A DNA stretch of 48,526 nucleotides from an uncultured bacterium (GTDB lineage: Bacteria; Bacillota; Clostridia; Oscillospirales; Oscillospiraceae): positions 1 to 48,526 of the forward strand of contig CASFCS010000012.1 in assembly GCA_949293245.1 (NCBI GenBank). The letters run 5' to 3'. The notes beneath the pieces are model-generated. The model was given only the letters and a program-made list of their open reading frames with translations. It ran no database searches and was not told the origin of the DNA. The position numbers and the translations under genes are program-made. Within the stretch, counting starts at the first letter, position 1; each line of letters begins with the position of its first letter. Positions 39,390-47,841 of this stretch are shown here, in pieces.

Positions 39390-40709
39390 ATGGCGAAAGA
39401 CGAGCGGGGGAAATCCATCCGCTGCTCCTTCTGCGGCAAGCACCAGGAGCAGGTGGACCGTATCATTGCCGGGCCTGGGGCCTACATCTGCAATGAGTGC
39501 GTCCAGCTGTGCATGAATATTCTGGAGGACGACGACGGCGGTGAGCAGCACCACCCGGTCCCCGAGATGCCCGATGTGATCCCCACCCCCCGGGAGATCC
39601 GGGCTGTTTTGGACGAGTATATCATCGGCCAGGAGCAGGCCAAGGTGGCCCTGTCCGTGGCGGTATATAACCACTATAAGCGTATCTACTTCGGCGGCGA
39701 CGAGGACGTGGAGCTCCAGAAGAGCAACATCCTTCTGGTGGGCCCCACGGGGTGCGGCAAGACCCTCTTTGCCCAGACCCTGGCCCGCATCCTGAAGGTG
39801 CCCTTCGCCATCGCCGATGCCACCACCCTCACCGAGGCGGGCTATGTGGGCGATGACGTGGAGAACATCCTGCTGCGCCTGGTCCAGGCCGCGGACTACG
39901 ACGTGGAGCTGGCGGAGCGGGGTATCATCTATGTGGATGAGATCGACAAGATCGCCCGGAAGAGCGAGAACACCTCCATTACCCGGGACGTGTCCGGCGA
40001 GGGGGTGCAGCAGGCCCTGCTGAAGATTCTGGAGGGCACCGTGGCCAACGTGCCGCCTCAGGGAGGGCGCAAGCACCCCCATCAGGAGTTCATCCAGGTG
40101 GACACCAAGAACATCCTGTTCATCTGCGGCGGCGCCTTCGACGGCATCGACAAGATCATCGAGCGGCGTACCGACCGCAAGAGCATCGGCTTCGAGGCGG
40201 AGATCCGCCAGTCCGGCGACCTGGAGAAGGCCAATGTCCTCCAGGAGATCCAGCCCCACGACCTGATCCGCTACGGCATCATCCCCGAGCTCATCGGCCG
40301 CCTGCCGGTGATCACGGCCCTGAAGGCCCTGGACCGGGACCAGCTTGTGCGCATCCTCACCGAGCCCAAGAACGCCCTGGTGAAGCAGTACCACAAGCTG
40401 CTGGAGTACGACAATGTGGAGCTTACCTTCCAGCCCGAGGCCCTGGAGGCCGCCGCGGACAAGGCGGTGGAGCGGGGCATCGGCGCCCGGGGACTGCGGG
40501 CCGTGCTGGAGGAGGTCATGACCCAGGTGATGTACGACGTGCCCTCGGACCAGACCATCGCCGGGGTGACCATCACCGCCGACAGCGTCCGGGGCGAGGG
40601 GGAGCCCATCGTGGAGCACGACGCCCAGCGCCCCCCCCGGCCCAGCCTGGGGGCGGCCACCCTGCGCAAGGAGCGGGGGGGCACCTCCGCCCGGGGCAAC
40701 GTCTCTTGA
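39390..40709 (+). CDS. clpX: ATP-dependent protease ATP-binding subunit ClpX
   Basis: AAA+ unfoldase feeding substrates to ClpP. 439 residues from the ATG at 39390 (AAAGGAAGG upstream). The N-terminal zinc-binding domain has C12, C15, C34 and C37. The AAA+ module has Walker A GPTGCGKT, Walker [11 protein letters not shown], and the pore loop region GYVGDDVE; the IGF-type ClpP-binding loop reads [13 protein letters not shown]-like element does not show clearly. The tail after the last AAA+ helix is rich in Gly, Arg and Pro. Confidence 0.98.
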   Translation: MAKDERGKSIRCSFCGKHQEQVDRIIAGPGAYICNECVQLCMNILEDDDGGEQHHPVPEMPDVIPTPREIRAVLDEYIIGQEQAKVALSVAVYNHYKRIYFGGDEDVELQKSNILLVGPTGCGKTLFAQTLARILKVPFAIADATTLTEAGYVGDDVENILLRLVQAADYDVELAERGIIYVDEIDKIARKSENTSITRDVSGEGVQQALLKILEGTVANVPPQGGRKHPHQEFIQVDTKNILFICGGAFDGIDKIIERRTDRKSIGFEAEIRQSGDLEKANVLQEIQPHDLIRYGIIPELIGRLPVITALKALDRDQLVRILTEPKNALVKQYHKLLEYDNVELTFQPEALEAAADKAVERGIGARGLRAVLEEVMTQVMYDVPSDQTIAGVTITADSVRGEGEPIVEHDAQRPPRPSLGAATLRKERGGTSARGNVS

Positions 40710-40753
40710 CACACTGCGGATGGAGGGCTAAGGCCCCTTTCCGCCCATACAGG

Positions 40754-40827
40754 GGGCCCGGGGCGTGCGCGCCCCGGGCCCGTCGGTCATATCCCGGGGG
40801 GGCGGAGGAGCTGTGTGCTCCGCCCCC
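40754..40827 (+). other. Two strong hairpins between clpX and lon
   Basis: First: GGGCCCGGGGCG at 40754-40765, loop TGCG, CGCCCCGGGCCC at 40770-40781 (12 bp, perfect). Second: GGGGGCGGAG at 40798-40807 with CTCCGCCCCC at 40818-40827 (10 bp). Neither has a proper T-tract. They may damp clpX-to-lon read-through, shield mRNA ends, or be processing sites. No clear separate lon promoter is visible in this gap. Confidence 0.55.
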
Positions 40828-40847
40828 TGCGAAAGGAGGAACCTGAT

Positions 40848-43568
40848 ATGACAGAGAACCTGACCGCGGGCGTCATCATGCCCGCCCTGGCCCTGCGGGG
40901 CCTGACCGTCTTTCCCAATATGCTCATCCACTTCGATGTGGGCCGGGAGGCATCCATCAAGGCTCTGGACGAGTCCATCGTCACGGGACAGAATATCTTC
41001 CTGGTGGCCCAGAAGGACCTGGCGGTGGAGCGGCCGGGGGAGAAGGACCTCTACCAGATCGGCTCGGTGTGCAACGTGCGCCAGATCCTGCGCCTGCCGG
41101 GGGACAACGTCCGGGTGATGGTGGAGGGCATCTCCCGGGGCCGTATGATGGCCCTGACGGCCACGGAGCCCTACCTCATGGCCAAGGTGGAGCCCATTCC
41201 CGCCCAGCCGGCGGTGAAGAACTCCTCCCGGACGGAGGCCCTCATCCGCCAGACCTACAACCTCTTTGAGACCTATATCGAGCTGGCCCCCAAGATGACC
41301 CCTGAGATCTTCCTCAATGTGGTGGCCAGCGACGATCCGGGCTACATCGCCGACTATATCGCCCAGAACATCGCCATGCGCAGCGAGGACAAGCAGGCGG
41401 TGCTGGAGCAGCTGCGCCCCGTGCGGCGGCTGGAGCTGCTGTGCCGCATCCTCAGCCGGGAGGTGGAGATCCTCCAGGCGGAGGAGGAGCTCCAGTCCAA
41501 GGTACGGGACCAGGTGGCGGGCACCCAGCGGGAGTACTTCCTGCGGGAGCAGCTCAAGGTGATCCAGAACGAGCTGGGGGAGGGGGACGGCGACAACGAG
41601 ATCGCCGAGTACCGCAAGAGCATCCAGGCCGCCGGACTGCCGGAGGAGGTGGAGAAAAAGCTCCTCAAGGAGGTCTCCCGCCTGGAGAAGCAGCCCTTCG
41701 GCTCCTCCGAGGGTACCGTCATCCGCAACTACCTGGACGTGTGCCTGGAGCTGCCCTGGAACAAGAAAAGTAAGGAGCGGGTGCGCCTGTCCACCGCCCG
41801 GAAGGTACTGGAGGCGGACCACTACGGCCTGGAGAAGGTGAAAGAGCGCATTCTGGAGTTTCTGGCGGTGAAGCAGCTCTCCCCCCAGCTCAAGGGACAG
41901 ATCATCTGTCTGGTGGGCCCGCCGGGGGTGGGCAAGACCTCCATCGCCATGTCCGTGGCCAGGGCCATCGGCCGCAAGCTGGTGCGTATCTCCCTGGGGG
42001 GCGTCCACGACGAGGCGGAGATCCGGGGCCACCGCAAGACCTATGTGGGGGCCATGCCCGGGCGCATCATCGCCGCGGTGCAGCAGGCGGGCACCTCCAA
42101 CCCCCTGATGCTGCTGGACGAGATCGACAAGCTGGGCACCGACCACCGGGGAGACCCGGCCTCCGCCCTGCTGGAGGTGCTGGACGCCGAGCAGAACGCC
42201 ACCTTCCGGGACCACTTCCTGGAGGTGCCCTTTGACCTGTCCGACGTGATGTTCATCACCACCGCCAACACCACCGACACCATCCCCCGGCCCCTGCTGG
42301 ACCGGATGGAGGTCATCGAGCTGACCAGCTACACCGACGCGGAGAAGGTGCAGATCGCCAAGCGCCACCTGCTGCCCAAGGAGCTGGAGCGCCACGGCCT
42401 GAAGCGCCAGCAGCTCAGGGTCAGCGACCAGGGCATCCAGGCCCTCATCCGGGGGTACACCCGGGAGGCCGGCGTGCGGGTGCTGGAGCGGCAGCTGGGG
42501 GCTTTGTGCCGCAAGGCCGCCGTGCGGGTGGCGGAGGACCCCCAGGCGGCGGTCCACGTCACCGAGAAGAACCTGGAGGAGCTGCTGGGCGTGCCCCGGT
42601 ACGCCCCCGACCACCTGGACCGCGGCGAGCGGGTGGGGGTGGTCAACGGCCTGGCTTGGACCAGTGTGGGGGGCGAGCTGCTGGAGGTGGAGGTGAACGT
42701 GGTCCCCGGCGGGGGCAAGCTGGAGCTTACGGGCAACCTGGGGGACGTGATGAAGGAGTCCGCCCAGGCGGCTTTGTCCTACATCCGCAGCCGGGCGGTG
42801 CCCCTGGGGCTGGACCAGAAGTTCTATAAGGACGTGGACATCCACGTCCACTTCCCCGAGGGGGCGGTCCCCAAGGACGGGCCCTCCGCCGGCATCGCCA
42901 TCACCACCGCCATGGTGTCCGCCCTCACGGGCATCCCGGTGAAGGCCCGGCTGGCCATGACCGGAGAGGTGACCCTCCGGGGCCGGGTGCTCCCCATCGG
43001 CGGGCTGAAGGAAAAGACCATGGCCGCCCTGCGCAGCGGCATTCAGACCGTCCTCATCCCCCGGGACAACCGGAAGGACCTGGAGGAGATCGACCCCACC
43101 GTCCGGGCGGGGCTGCGCTTTGTGACCGTGGCCCAGGTGGACGAGGTGCTGGCCCAGGCCCTCTCCACCCCGGTGGCCTCCCAGAGCGGGGTGACCCCCA
43201 TGCTGGAGGGCAGGGGAGGCGAGCAGGGGAGGCGAGCAGGGGCTGGCCCTGCGCCAGTGAGGAGGGGAGACCATGAAGCTCAACTGGAATCTGGCGGAGT
43301 TTGTGTGCTCCGCCGTGTCCCCCAAGGACTTCCCCCGGGACCGGCTGCCCCAGTTCGTCTTTGCCGGGCGGTCCAACGTGGGCAAGTCCTCGGTGATCAA
43401 CCGCCTGCTGGGGCGGAAGAACTTCGCCCGGGTGGGGGCCGCCCCGGGCAAGACCACCCACATCAACTATTTCCGCATCCACGACCGGGCCTACCTGGTG
43501 GATCTGCCGGGGTACGGCTACGCCAAGGTGTCCAAGGCGGAGCGGGACCGGTGGGGGCGGCTCATTGA
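40848..43568 (+). CDS. lon: ATP-dependent protease Lon, frameshifted and extended at the C-terminus
   Basis: AAA+ serine protease that degrades misfolded and regulatory proteins. The start is ATG 40848 (AAAGGAGG upstream). N-terminal LON domain to about residue 200, Walker A GPPGVGKT at 357-364, Walker [11 protein letters not shown], protease domain with Ser680 in KDGPSAG and Lys723 in GGLKEKT. All these are normal. At 43212-43237 AGGGGAGGCGAGC is present twice in tandem. With one copy, the frame would end in GLALRQ and a TGA at 43258, giving 799 residues, the normal length. With two copies it shifts by one and reads on to 43568 through engB out of frame, giving 906 residues. The catalytic parts are intact. 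Confidence 0.93.
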   Translation: MTENLTAGVIMPALALRGLTVFPNMLIHFDVGREASIKALDESIVTGQNIFLVAQKDLAVERPGEKDLYQIGSVCNVRQILRLPGDNVRVMVEGISRGRMMALTATEPYLMAKVEPIPAQPAVKNSSRTEALIRQTYNLFETYIELAPKMTPEIFLNVVASDDPGYIADYIAQNIAMRSEDKQAVLEQLRPVRRLELLCRILSREVEILQAEEELQSKVRDQVAGTQREYFLREQLKVIQNELGEGDGDNEIAEYRKSIQAAGLPEEVEKKLLKEVSRLEKQPFGSSEGTVIRNYLDVCLELPWNKKSKERVRLSTARKVLEADHYGLEKVKERILEFLAVKQLSPQLKGQIICLVGPPGVGKTSIAMSVARAIGRKLVRISLGGVHDEAEIRGHRKTYVGAMPGRIIAAVQQAGTSNPLMLLDEIDKLGTDHRGDPASALLEVLDAEQNATFRDHFLEVPFDLSDVMFITTANTTDTIPRPLLDRMEVIELTSYTDAEKVQIAKRHLLPKELERHGLKRQQLRVSDQGIQALIRGYTREAGVRVLERQLGALCRKAAVRVAEDPQAAVHVTEKNLEELLGVPRYAPDHLDRGERVGVVNGLAWTSVGGELLEVEVNVVPGGGKLELTGNLGDVMKESAQAALSYIRSRAVPLGLDQKFYKDVDIHVHFPEGAVPKDGPSAGIAITTAMVSALTGIPVKARLAMTGEVTLRGRVLPIGGLKEKTMAALRSGIQTVLIPRDNRKDLEEIDPTVRAGLRFVTVAQVDEVLAQALSTPVASQSGVTPMLEGRGGEQGRRAGAGPAPVRRGDHEAQLESGGVCVLRRVPQGLPPGPAAPVRLCRAVQRGQVLGDQPPAGAEELRPGGGRPGQDHPHQLFPHPRPGLPGGSAGVRLRQGVQGGAGPVGAAH
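43212..43237 (+). repeat. 13-bp tandem duplication at the end of lon
   Basis: Two exact copies of AGGGGAGGCGAGC (43212-43224 and 43225-43237), followed by a third partial AGGGG. The length is not a multiple of three, so it shifts the lon frame and masks its stop at 43258-43260. Confidence 0.95.
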
Positions 43569-43890
43569 GGCCTGGTTTGCCGACACCTCCCTGATGACCC
43601 TGGGGGTGCTCATCGTGGACGCCCGCCACAGCCCCACCGCGGACGACTGCACCATGGCCCGGTGGTTCCAGGCCAGCGGCAAGCCCTTTGCCGTGGTGGC
43701 CAACAAGTTGGACAAGCTCAAGTCCAGCGAGATCGCGCCCAACCTGGCGCGCATCCGGCAGGTGCTGGAGCTGGAGGAGCAGGTGCCCCTCATCCCCTTC
43801 TCCGCGGAGAAGGGGACGGGAAAAGAGGAGCTGGCGGGGCTGATTTTGGAACATGTGGGAGGAGAGCAGAATGAAATTTGTGAAGATTGA
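43273..43890 (+). CDS. engB: Ribosome biogenesis GTP-binding protein YsxC/EngB
   Basis: GTPase for 50S assembly. 205 residues. G1 [10 protein letters not shown] at residues 31-40, G2 with Thr in [10 protein letters not shown]3 [13 protein letters not shown]4 NKLDKL, G5 [11 protein letters not shown] 43273 follows GGAGGGGAGACC. The original lon stop (43258-43260) lay 12 bases upstream; because of the lon frameshift the first 295 bases of this gene are now also covered by the lon frame in another phase. The next gene overlaps its end. Confidence 0.97.
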   Translation: MKLNWNLAEFVCSAVSPKDFPRDRLPQFVFAGRSNVGKSSVINRLLGRKNFARVGAAPGKTTHINYFRIHDRAYLVDLPGYGYAKVSKAERDRWGRLIEAWFADTSLMTLGVLIVDARHSPTADDCTMARWFQASGKPFAVVANKLDKLKSSEIAPNLARIRQVLELEEQVPLIPFSAEKGTGKEELAGLILEHVGGEQNEICED

Positions 43891-44623
43891 GCGGGACGGC
43901 CAGGCCGTCTGGGGCGAGGTGCGGGAGGACACCGTCTTTACCCTTACCCAGCCCCCCTTTGAGCGGCTGAGCTACGACGGGGCTTCCTGCCCCCTGGGGG
44001 AGTGCACCCTGCTGGCCCCCTGCGAGGCCACCAAGATCGTGTGCGTGGGCAAGAACTACTACGACCACGCCGTGGAGATGGGGGAGGGCGTGCCCGACAA
44101 GCCCATCCTCTTCCTGAAGGCCCCCAACACCATCAACTGCCCCGATGGGGCGGTCCACGCTCCCGACTTTGTCCAGCGGCTGGACTACGAGGGGGAGCTG
44201 GCCTTCGTCATCCGCCGCAGGGCCAAGGATGTGAAGGCGGAGGACTACGCCGGCTACATCCTGGGCTACACCTGCCTCAACGACGTCACCGCCCGGGATA
44301 TCCAGAAGGGAGACGGCCAGTGGAGCCGGGGCAAGAGCATGGACGGCTTCGCCCCCATGGGCCCTGTGGTCACCGACGAGGTGGACCCGGCGGACCTGGC
44401 CATCGAGACCCGGCTCAACGGCAAGGTGGTCCAGTCCGGCCGCACCAGCCAGTTCATGACCAAGGTGCCGGAGCTGCTGGCCTTCATCACCGCCTCCATG
44501 ACCCTGGAGCCCGGCGACGTGGTCACCACCGGCACCCCCGCCGGCATCGGCCCCATGCACCCCGGCGACACCGTGGAGGTGGAGGTGGAGGGCATCGGTG
44601 TGCTGCGCAATGTGGTGAAATAA
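43871..44623 (+). CDS. Fumarylacetoacetate hydrolase family protein
   Basis: FAH-fold enzyme, 250 residues, from the ATG at 43871 (GGAGGAGAGCAGA upstream), overlapping engB by 20 bases. Metal-binding Glu and Asp positions fit: VGKNYYDHAVEMGEG, then YEGELAFVIRRRAKDV (E-x-E type) and TCLNDVTARDIQ, with TGTPAGIGPM near the end. FAH members include hydrolases of acylpyruvates, decarboxylases and isomerases; short bacterial forms like this one often have oxaloacetate decarboxylase or tautomerase activity. The substrate cannot be told. Confidence 0.92.
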   Translation: MKFVKIERDGQAVWGEVREDTVFTLTQPPFERLSYDGASCPLGECTLLAPCEATKIVCVGKNYYDHAVEMGEGVPDKPILFLKAPNTINCPDGAVHAPDFVQRLDYEGELAFVIRRRAKDVKAEDYAGYILGYTCLNDVTARDIQKGDGQWSRGKSMDGFAPMGPVVTDEVDPADLAIETRLNGKVVQSGRTSQFMTKVPELLAFITASMTLEPGDVVTTGTPAGIGPMHPGDTVEVEVEGIGVLRNVVK

Positions 44624-44645
44624 GCCCGCCGCCCCATAAAAACGG

Positions 44646-44680
44646 AGCCCTGGCCTGCATTTTGCAGGCCAGGGCTTTTC
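44646..44680. terminator. Perfect 13-bp terminator between FAH gene and coaX (convergent)
   Basis: AGCCCTGGCCTGC at 44646-44658, loop ATTTT, GCAGGCCAGGGCT at 44664-44676, then TTTC. AAAA lies upstream on the plus strand, giving the minus transcript a U-tract too. Confidence 0.9.
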
Positions 44681-44695
44681 ACGTTTGTCCCGGAT

Positions 44696-45469
44696 TTATC
44701 TCGGGCGGTTTTTCTCGTAGATGATGCGCAGCCCCTCCAGCATGAGGTTCTCGTCCACCACGATAGAGTGTCTGCAATAGGGGATGAGCTTGGACAGCAG
44801 CCCGCCGGTGGCCACCACTGTGGCCAGGGGGGTACCCAGCTCCTTCTCAATCAGGGAGATGACCCCGTCCAGCATAGCGGCATTGCCGTAGATGGCGCCG
44901 GAGCGCATACAGTCCACGGTGTTGGTGCCGATGACCCGGGCGGGGGGCTCCAGGTCGATGTGGGGCAGCTGGGAGGCGTGGGAGGACAGGGCCTGGAGGG
45001 ACAGCCGGATGCCGGGGATGATCATGCCCCCCAGATAGGTGCCCTTGGCGTCAATCACCGACAGGGTGGTGGCGGTGCCCATGTCCACCAGCACCAGGGG
45101 CTTGGGGTACCGGGAGCAGGCGGCCACCGCCCCCACCACCATGTCGCTGCCCAGCTGGGCGGGGTTGTCGATCTTGATGTTCAGCCCCGTGCGCACCCCG
45201 GCCCCCACCACCAGGGGGGGGCGGCCGATGAGCAGCTCGATGGCCCGGCGGAGGATCTCCTTGAGCTCAGGCACCACCGAGGACACGATGGCCCCGGTGA
45301 TCTGGGCGGGGGACACCCCCCGCAGGGAGAGGATGCTGGAGAAGGAGAGGGCGTACTCGTCCTCGGTCTTTTGCCGGTCTGTGGCCATGCGGGCGGTGAA
45401 GCACAGCCTTTCTCCCTTCACAACGCCCAGCGCTACATTGGTATTGCCCACATCGATGGCCAGCAGCAT
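44696..45469 (-). CDS. coaX: Type III pantothenate kinase
   Basis: First step of CoA synthesis; phosphorylates pantothenate with ATP, not feedback-inhibited by CoA and dependent on a monovalent cation. 257 residues, with the ASKHA motifs LAIDVGNTNVALGV (phosphate 1), LVLVDMGTATTLSVID (phosphate 2), and ATGGLLSKL (adenosine). ATG 45469 follows GGAGGAAGGCGACT. Together with coaE earlier in the window it covers the two ends of CoA synthesis. Promoter with inverted repeat lies upstream. Confidence 0.96.
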   Translation of the reverse strand: MLLAIDVGNTNVALGVVKGERLCFTARMATDRQKTEDEYALSFSSILSLRGVSPAQITGAIVSSVVPELKEILRRAIELLIGRPPLVVGAGVRTGLNIKIDNPAQLGSDMVVGAVAACSRYPKPLVLVDMGTATTLSVIDAKGTYLGGMIIPGIRLSLQALSSHASQLPHIDLEPPARVIGTNTVDCMRSGAIYGNAAMLDGVISLIEKELGTPLATVVATGGLLSKLIPYCRHSIVVDENLMLEGLRIIYEKNRPR

Positions 45470-45495
45470 AGTCGCCTTCCTCCCTCGGAATCAAA

Positions 45496-45523
45496 GCATA
45501 GTATCGTTCTTAGTTTACTATGC
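45496..45523. promoter_or_regulatory. Inverted repeat over the coaX promoter
   Basis: GCATAGTA at 45496-45503 and TACTATGC at 45516-45523 are perfect inverted copies separated by 12 bases. The right copy overlaps the -10 of the coaX promoter, so a repressor bound here would block transcription. The regulator is unknown; it does not look like a BirA operator. Confidence 0.5.
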
Positions 45524-45540
45524 CCGGGGGAAAAATGCAA
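45512..45540 (-). promoter_or_regulatory. Sigma-A promoter for coaX
   Basis: On the minus strand TTGCAT (45535-45540), 17-base spacer, TAAACT (45512-45517). Transcript would have a 35-base leader to the ATG at 45469. Confidence 0.72.
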
Positions 45541-45563
45541 GGCGGGGGAACAGGAGACGGGCC

Positions 45564-46334
45564 CTAGAGATTTTTCTTGATGTGGTGGATGGCGTTCTTC
45601 TCCAGCCGGGACACCTGGGCCTGGGAAATGCCCACCTCGGCGGACACCTCCATCTGGGTCTTGCCCTGGAAGAACCGCAGGCGGAGGATGTGCTTCTCCC
45701 GGTCGGTGAGCTTGTCGATGGCGTCCTTCAGGGCGATCTGCTCCAGCCAGGCCTCGTCGGTGTTCTTCTGGTCCCGCACCTGGTCCATGACGCAGATGGC
45801 GTCCGCCCCGTCGGAGTACACCGGCTCGTAGAGGGACACCGGATCGGCGATGGCGTCCAGGGCCATCACCACGTCCTCCCGCTTGAGCTCCAGCATCCGG
45901 GCGATCTCGTCCAGGGTGGGCTCCCGCTGGTGCTGGGCCATATACTTCTCCTTGGCCTGGAGCACCCGGTAGGCCGTGTCCCGGATGGAGCGGGACACCC
46001 GCACGGCGCTGTTGTCCCGGAGGTACCGGCGGATCTCCCCCACGATCATGGGCACCCCGTAGGTGGAAAACCGCACGTCCAGGTCCACGTTAAAGTTGTC
46101 GATAGCCTTGATGAGGCCGATGCAGCCCACCTGAAAGAGGTCGTCCACATTCTCCCCCCGGCCCACGAACTTCTGCAGCACCGAGAGCACCAGGCGCAGG
46201 TTGCCCGCGATGAGCTCCTCCCGGGCTTCCCGGTCCCCGGCTTTGGCCCGGCGGAGGAGGGCCATGGTCTCCTCGTTCTTCAAAACCTTCAATTTTGCGG
46301 TGTTGACCCCGCAGATCTCTACTTTTCCCTGCAA
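45564..46334 (-). CDS. sigG: Sporulation sigma factor SigG
   Basis: Late forespore sigma factor. 256 residues from TTG 46334, giving QGKVEICGVNTAKLKVLKN, the almost invariant SigG start; GGGGGG precedes it. Longer in-frame ATGs (46394, 46433) would place the start at or before its own promoter. Region 2 (LRLVLSVLQKFVGRGENVDDLFQVGCIGLIKAIDNF, RFSTYGVPMIVGEIRRYLRD) and region 4 (LTDREKHILRLRFFQGKTQMEVSAEVGISQAQVSRLEK) are intact. It is followed by coaX. The usual neighbours spoIIGA and sigE are not in the window. Confidence 0.97.
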   Translation of the reverse strand: MQGKVEICGVNTAKLKVLKNEETMALLRRAKAGDREAREELIAGNLRLVLSVLQKFVGRGENVDDLFQVGCIGLIKAIDNFNVDLDVRFSTYGVPMIVGEIRRYLRDNSAVRVSRSIRDTAYRVLQAKEKYMAQHQREPTLDEIARMLELKREDVVMALDAIADPVSLYEPVYSDGADAICVMDQVRDQKNTDEAWLEQIALKDAIDKLTDREKHILRLRFFQGKTQMEVSAEVGISQAQVSRLEKNAIHHIKKNL

Positions 46335-46367
46335 AACAGGACCCCCCGCCTTCGAATACTGTACCAA

Positions 46368-46396
46368 CAGTATCTCCGGGACGGGGGGATTCATAC
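46368..46396 (-). promoter_or_regulatory. Sigma-F/sigma-G type promoter for sigG
   Basis: On the minus strand GTATG at 46392-46396, 14-base spacer, GGAGATACTG at 46368-46377. The -10 matches the forespore consensus GGnnAnAHTR at every fixed position; the -35 matches GYATA in four of five. It lies about 25-30 bases before the TTG start. Confidence 0.8.
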
Positions 46397-46460
46397 GGCG
46401 GGGGGCCGGGCTATATTTTTTTGTGTGCGACACCCTTCGATGGACTGCGCGCAGGGAGGG

Positions 46461-47348
46461 TCAGGGGAGAAACTCCCGTGGGTCCATGCCGAACACCTGC
46501 ACCACCTCCACCTGATCGCTGTGGAGCAGGTCGTAGCTGGAGGCCAGGCGCCCCCCGTCGGAGTCCAGGTCCACCCCCATCTGGTACCAGGCGTACCACA
46601 CCAGATAGGAGCAGTGGAGGCCGAAGCCCGGGGTGTCCGGGTCGGGGGCCTTGGTGGAGGGCCAGAAGCCGCTGGTAAGGCGGTAGGGCACTCCCAGCAG
46701 GTGGTCCAGGGCGTAGTCCACCACCTCCTCCCGGGTCTCCCGGTCGGCGGAGGTCACCCGCAGCACGGCATAGTTGGAGTAGTTGCGCCAGTGCCGGACG
46801 GAGAACACCGCCGAGTCGGTGCCCAGCACGGCGCACTCCAGCACGTGCTCCTCATCCAGAACCAGCCCCGCGTGGCCATGATGCCAGCCCAGGGAGTGGG
46901 TAGACAGGGTGAGGATGATGTCCCCCGGCTCCAGATCCGCCGGAGGGGGGGCCAGGGCGGCCTGTCCGTCCTGGTCCACCATTCTGTCCTCTCTGGTGAA
47001 CCAGCCAAGCAGGGGAGTACATACCTCCTCCGGCGGGTCGAACATGGCCTCCTGACACGCCAGGATCACCTCCACCCCCAGCTCCCCGAAGGCCAGCTGG
47101 GCGTCGATGGCGGCGGGGCCCAGGCCGGTCTGGAGGAAGAGGGTTTCGTACTCCTCCCCGGTGAGGGCGTGGCCGTCCAACAGGGGCAGCAGGTCCACCT
47201 TCTCATAGTCCGGGCGGAACTGGGGCTCCCGGTGGGCCCAGAAGCGCTGGGCCAGGTAGAAAAACCCCGTGATCAGAAGGGCGGCGGCCAGCAGGATGAG
47301 CAGCGCCCTGCGCAGTCTGGAGCGGGGCCTGGAAACTGATTTGGTCAC
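46461..47348 (-). CDS. Membrane-anchored papain-fold (YiiX/C92-like) hydrolase
   Basis: 295 residues from GTG 47348, chosen because AAGGAGG lies 10 bases upstream. Basic N-terminus, a single membrane helix at about 15-32, then an outside domain. Residues 140-260 have a permuted NlpC/P60 look: PGDIILTLSTHSLGWHHGHAGLVLDE with H159, then GFGLHCSYLVWYAWYQMGVDLD with C246. This is the His-first, Cys-second order of YiiX-like proteins. The substrate may be peptidoglycan peptide or lipid; unresolved. Divergent from the YlmC/YmxH gene. Confidence 0.75.
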   Translation of the reverse strand: MTKSVSRPRSRLRRALLILLAAALLITGFFYLAQRFWAHREPQFRPDYEKVDLLPLLDGHALTGEEYETLFLQTGLGPAAIDAQLAFGELGVEVILACQEAMFDPPEEVCTPLLGWFTREDRMVDQDGQAALAPPPADLEPGDIILTLSTHSLGWHHGHAGLVLDEEHVLECAVLGTDSAVFSVRHWRNYSNYAVLRVTSADRETREEVVDYALDHLLGVPYRLTSGFWPSTKAPDPDTPGFGLHCSYLVWYAWYQMGVDLDSDGGRLASSYDLLHSDQVEVVQVFGMDPREFLP

Positions 47349-47376
47349 GGTCAGAGGACCTCCTTGGGGACGAAAC

Positions 47377-47404
47377 ATAGCCCGCCTGTCCCGGAACATA
47401 CAAT
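47377..47404 (+). promoter_or_regulatory. Sigma-E type promoter for the YlmC/YmxH gene
   Basis: ATA at 47377-47379, 17-base spacer, CATACAAT at 47397-47404, an exact match to the sigma-E -10 CATACAnT. Transcript would start about 47411, 80 bases before the gene. Confidence 0.65.
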
Positions 47405-47491
47405 AGTCAGAACAGGAGGCCGGGGCCGGCCGGGATGGGGCCCTTTGGCCATTATACTCCAGGAGTGAACAGAAGGAAAGGGGTGGCTGAG

Positions 47492-47797
47492 GTGGAGAGA
47501 CTCTCGGAGCTGCGCTGCAAGGAGGTCATCAACATCCGGGACGGCAGCCGGTACGGCTATGTGGGGGACATGGAGCTGGAGATGGACAGCGGCCATGTGC
47601 GCTCCCTGGTGATCCCGGGGCGTCTGCGGCTGCTGGGACTGCTGGGGCGGGAGCCCGACCGGGTGATCCCCTGGGAGGCGGTGCGCCGCTTCGGGGAGGA
47701 CGTGATTTTGGTGGAGGACGCCCCGGTGCTCCTGGGACGCCGGCGGCGGCAGTGGGAGAGCCCCCGGGAGGAGGAGAAGGAGGGGGCGCAAGGGTGA
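47492..47797 (+). CDS. YlmC/YmxH family sporulation protein (PRC-barrel)
   Basis: 101-residue PRC-barrel protein of the spore-former-specific YlmC/YmxH family. I start at GTG 47492, giving MERLSELRCKEVINIRDG, the typical beginning; AAAGGGG precedes it. GTG 47483 is possible. Visible: GYVGDMELEMDSGHVRSLVIPG, then VIPWEAVRRFGEDVILVE. The charged tail follows. The role is unknown, though members are tied to sporulation; the sigma-E promoter upstream supports mother-cell expression. Confidence 0.88.
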   Translation: MERLSELRCKEVINIRDGSRYGYVGDMELEMDSGHVRSLVIPGRLRLLGLLGREPDRVIPWEAVRRFGEDVILVEDAPVLLGRRRRQWESPREEEKEGAQG

Positions 47798-47806
47798 AAA
47801 AAGTGC

Positions 47807-47835
47807 TTGCAAAGCGGAAGAAGCTGTGGTAAAAT
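47807..47835 (+). promoter_or_regulatory. Sigma-A promoter for rpsB
   Basis: TTGCAA at 47807-47812, 17-base spacer, TAAAAT at 47830-47835. Start near 47842. Confidence 0.85.
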
Positions 47836-47841
47836 ATCGGA

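Noticed and set aside
40728-43466. Minus-strand open frame of 912 codons antisense to lon
   Set aside because: Shadow of lon; low-complexity composition with no domain, start site or promoter.
46434-46460. Terminator for the C92-like gene
   Set aside because: Only a short CTGCGCGCAG palindrome is seen, without a stable stem or T-tract in the right place.
45039-47339. Plus-strand open frame of 766 codons antisense to coaX, sigG and the C92-like gene
   Set aside because: Opposes three convincing genes and crosses their control regions; composition is typical of a shadow frame.
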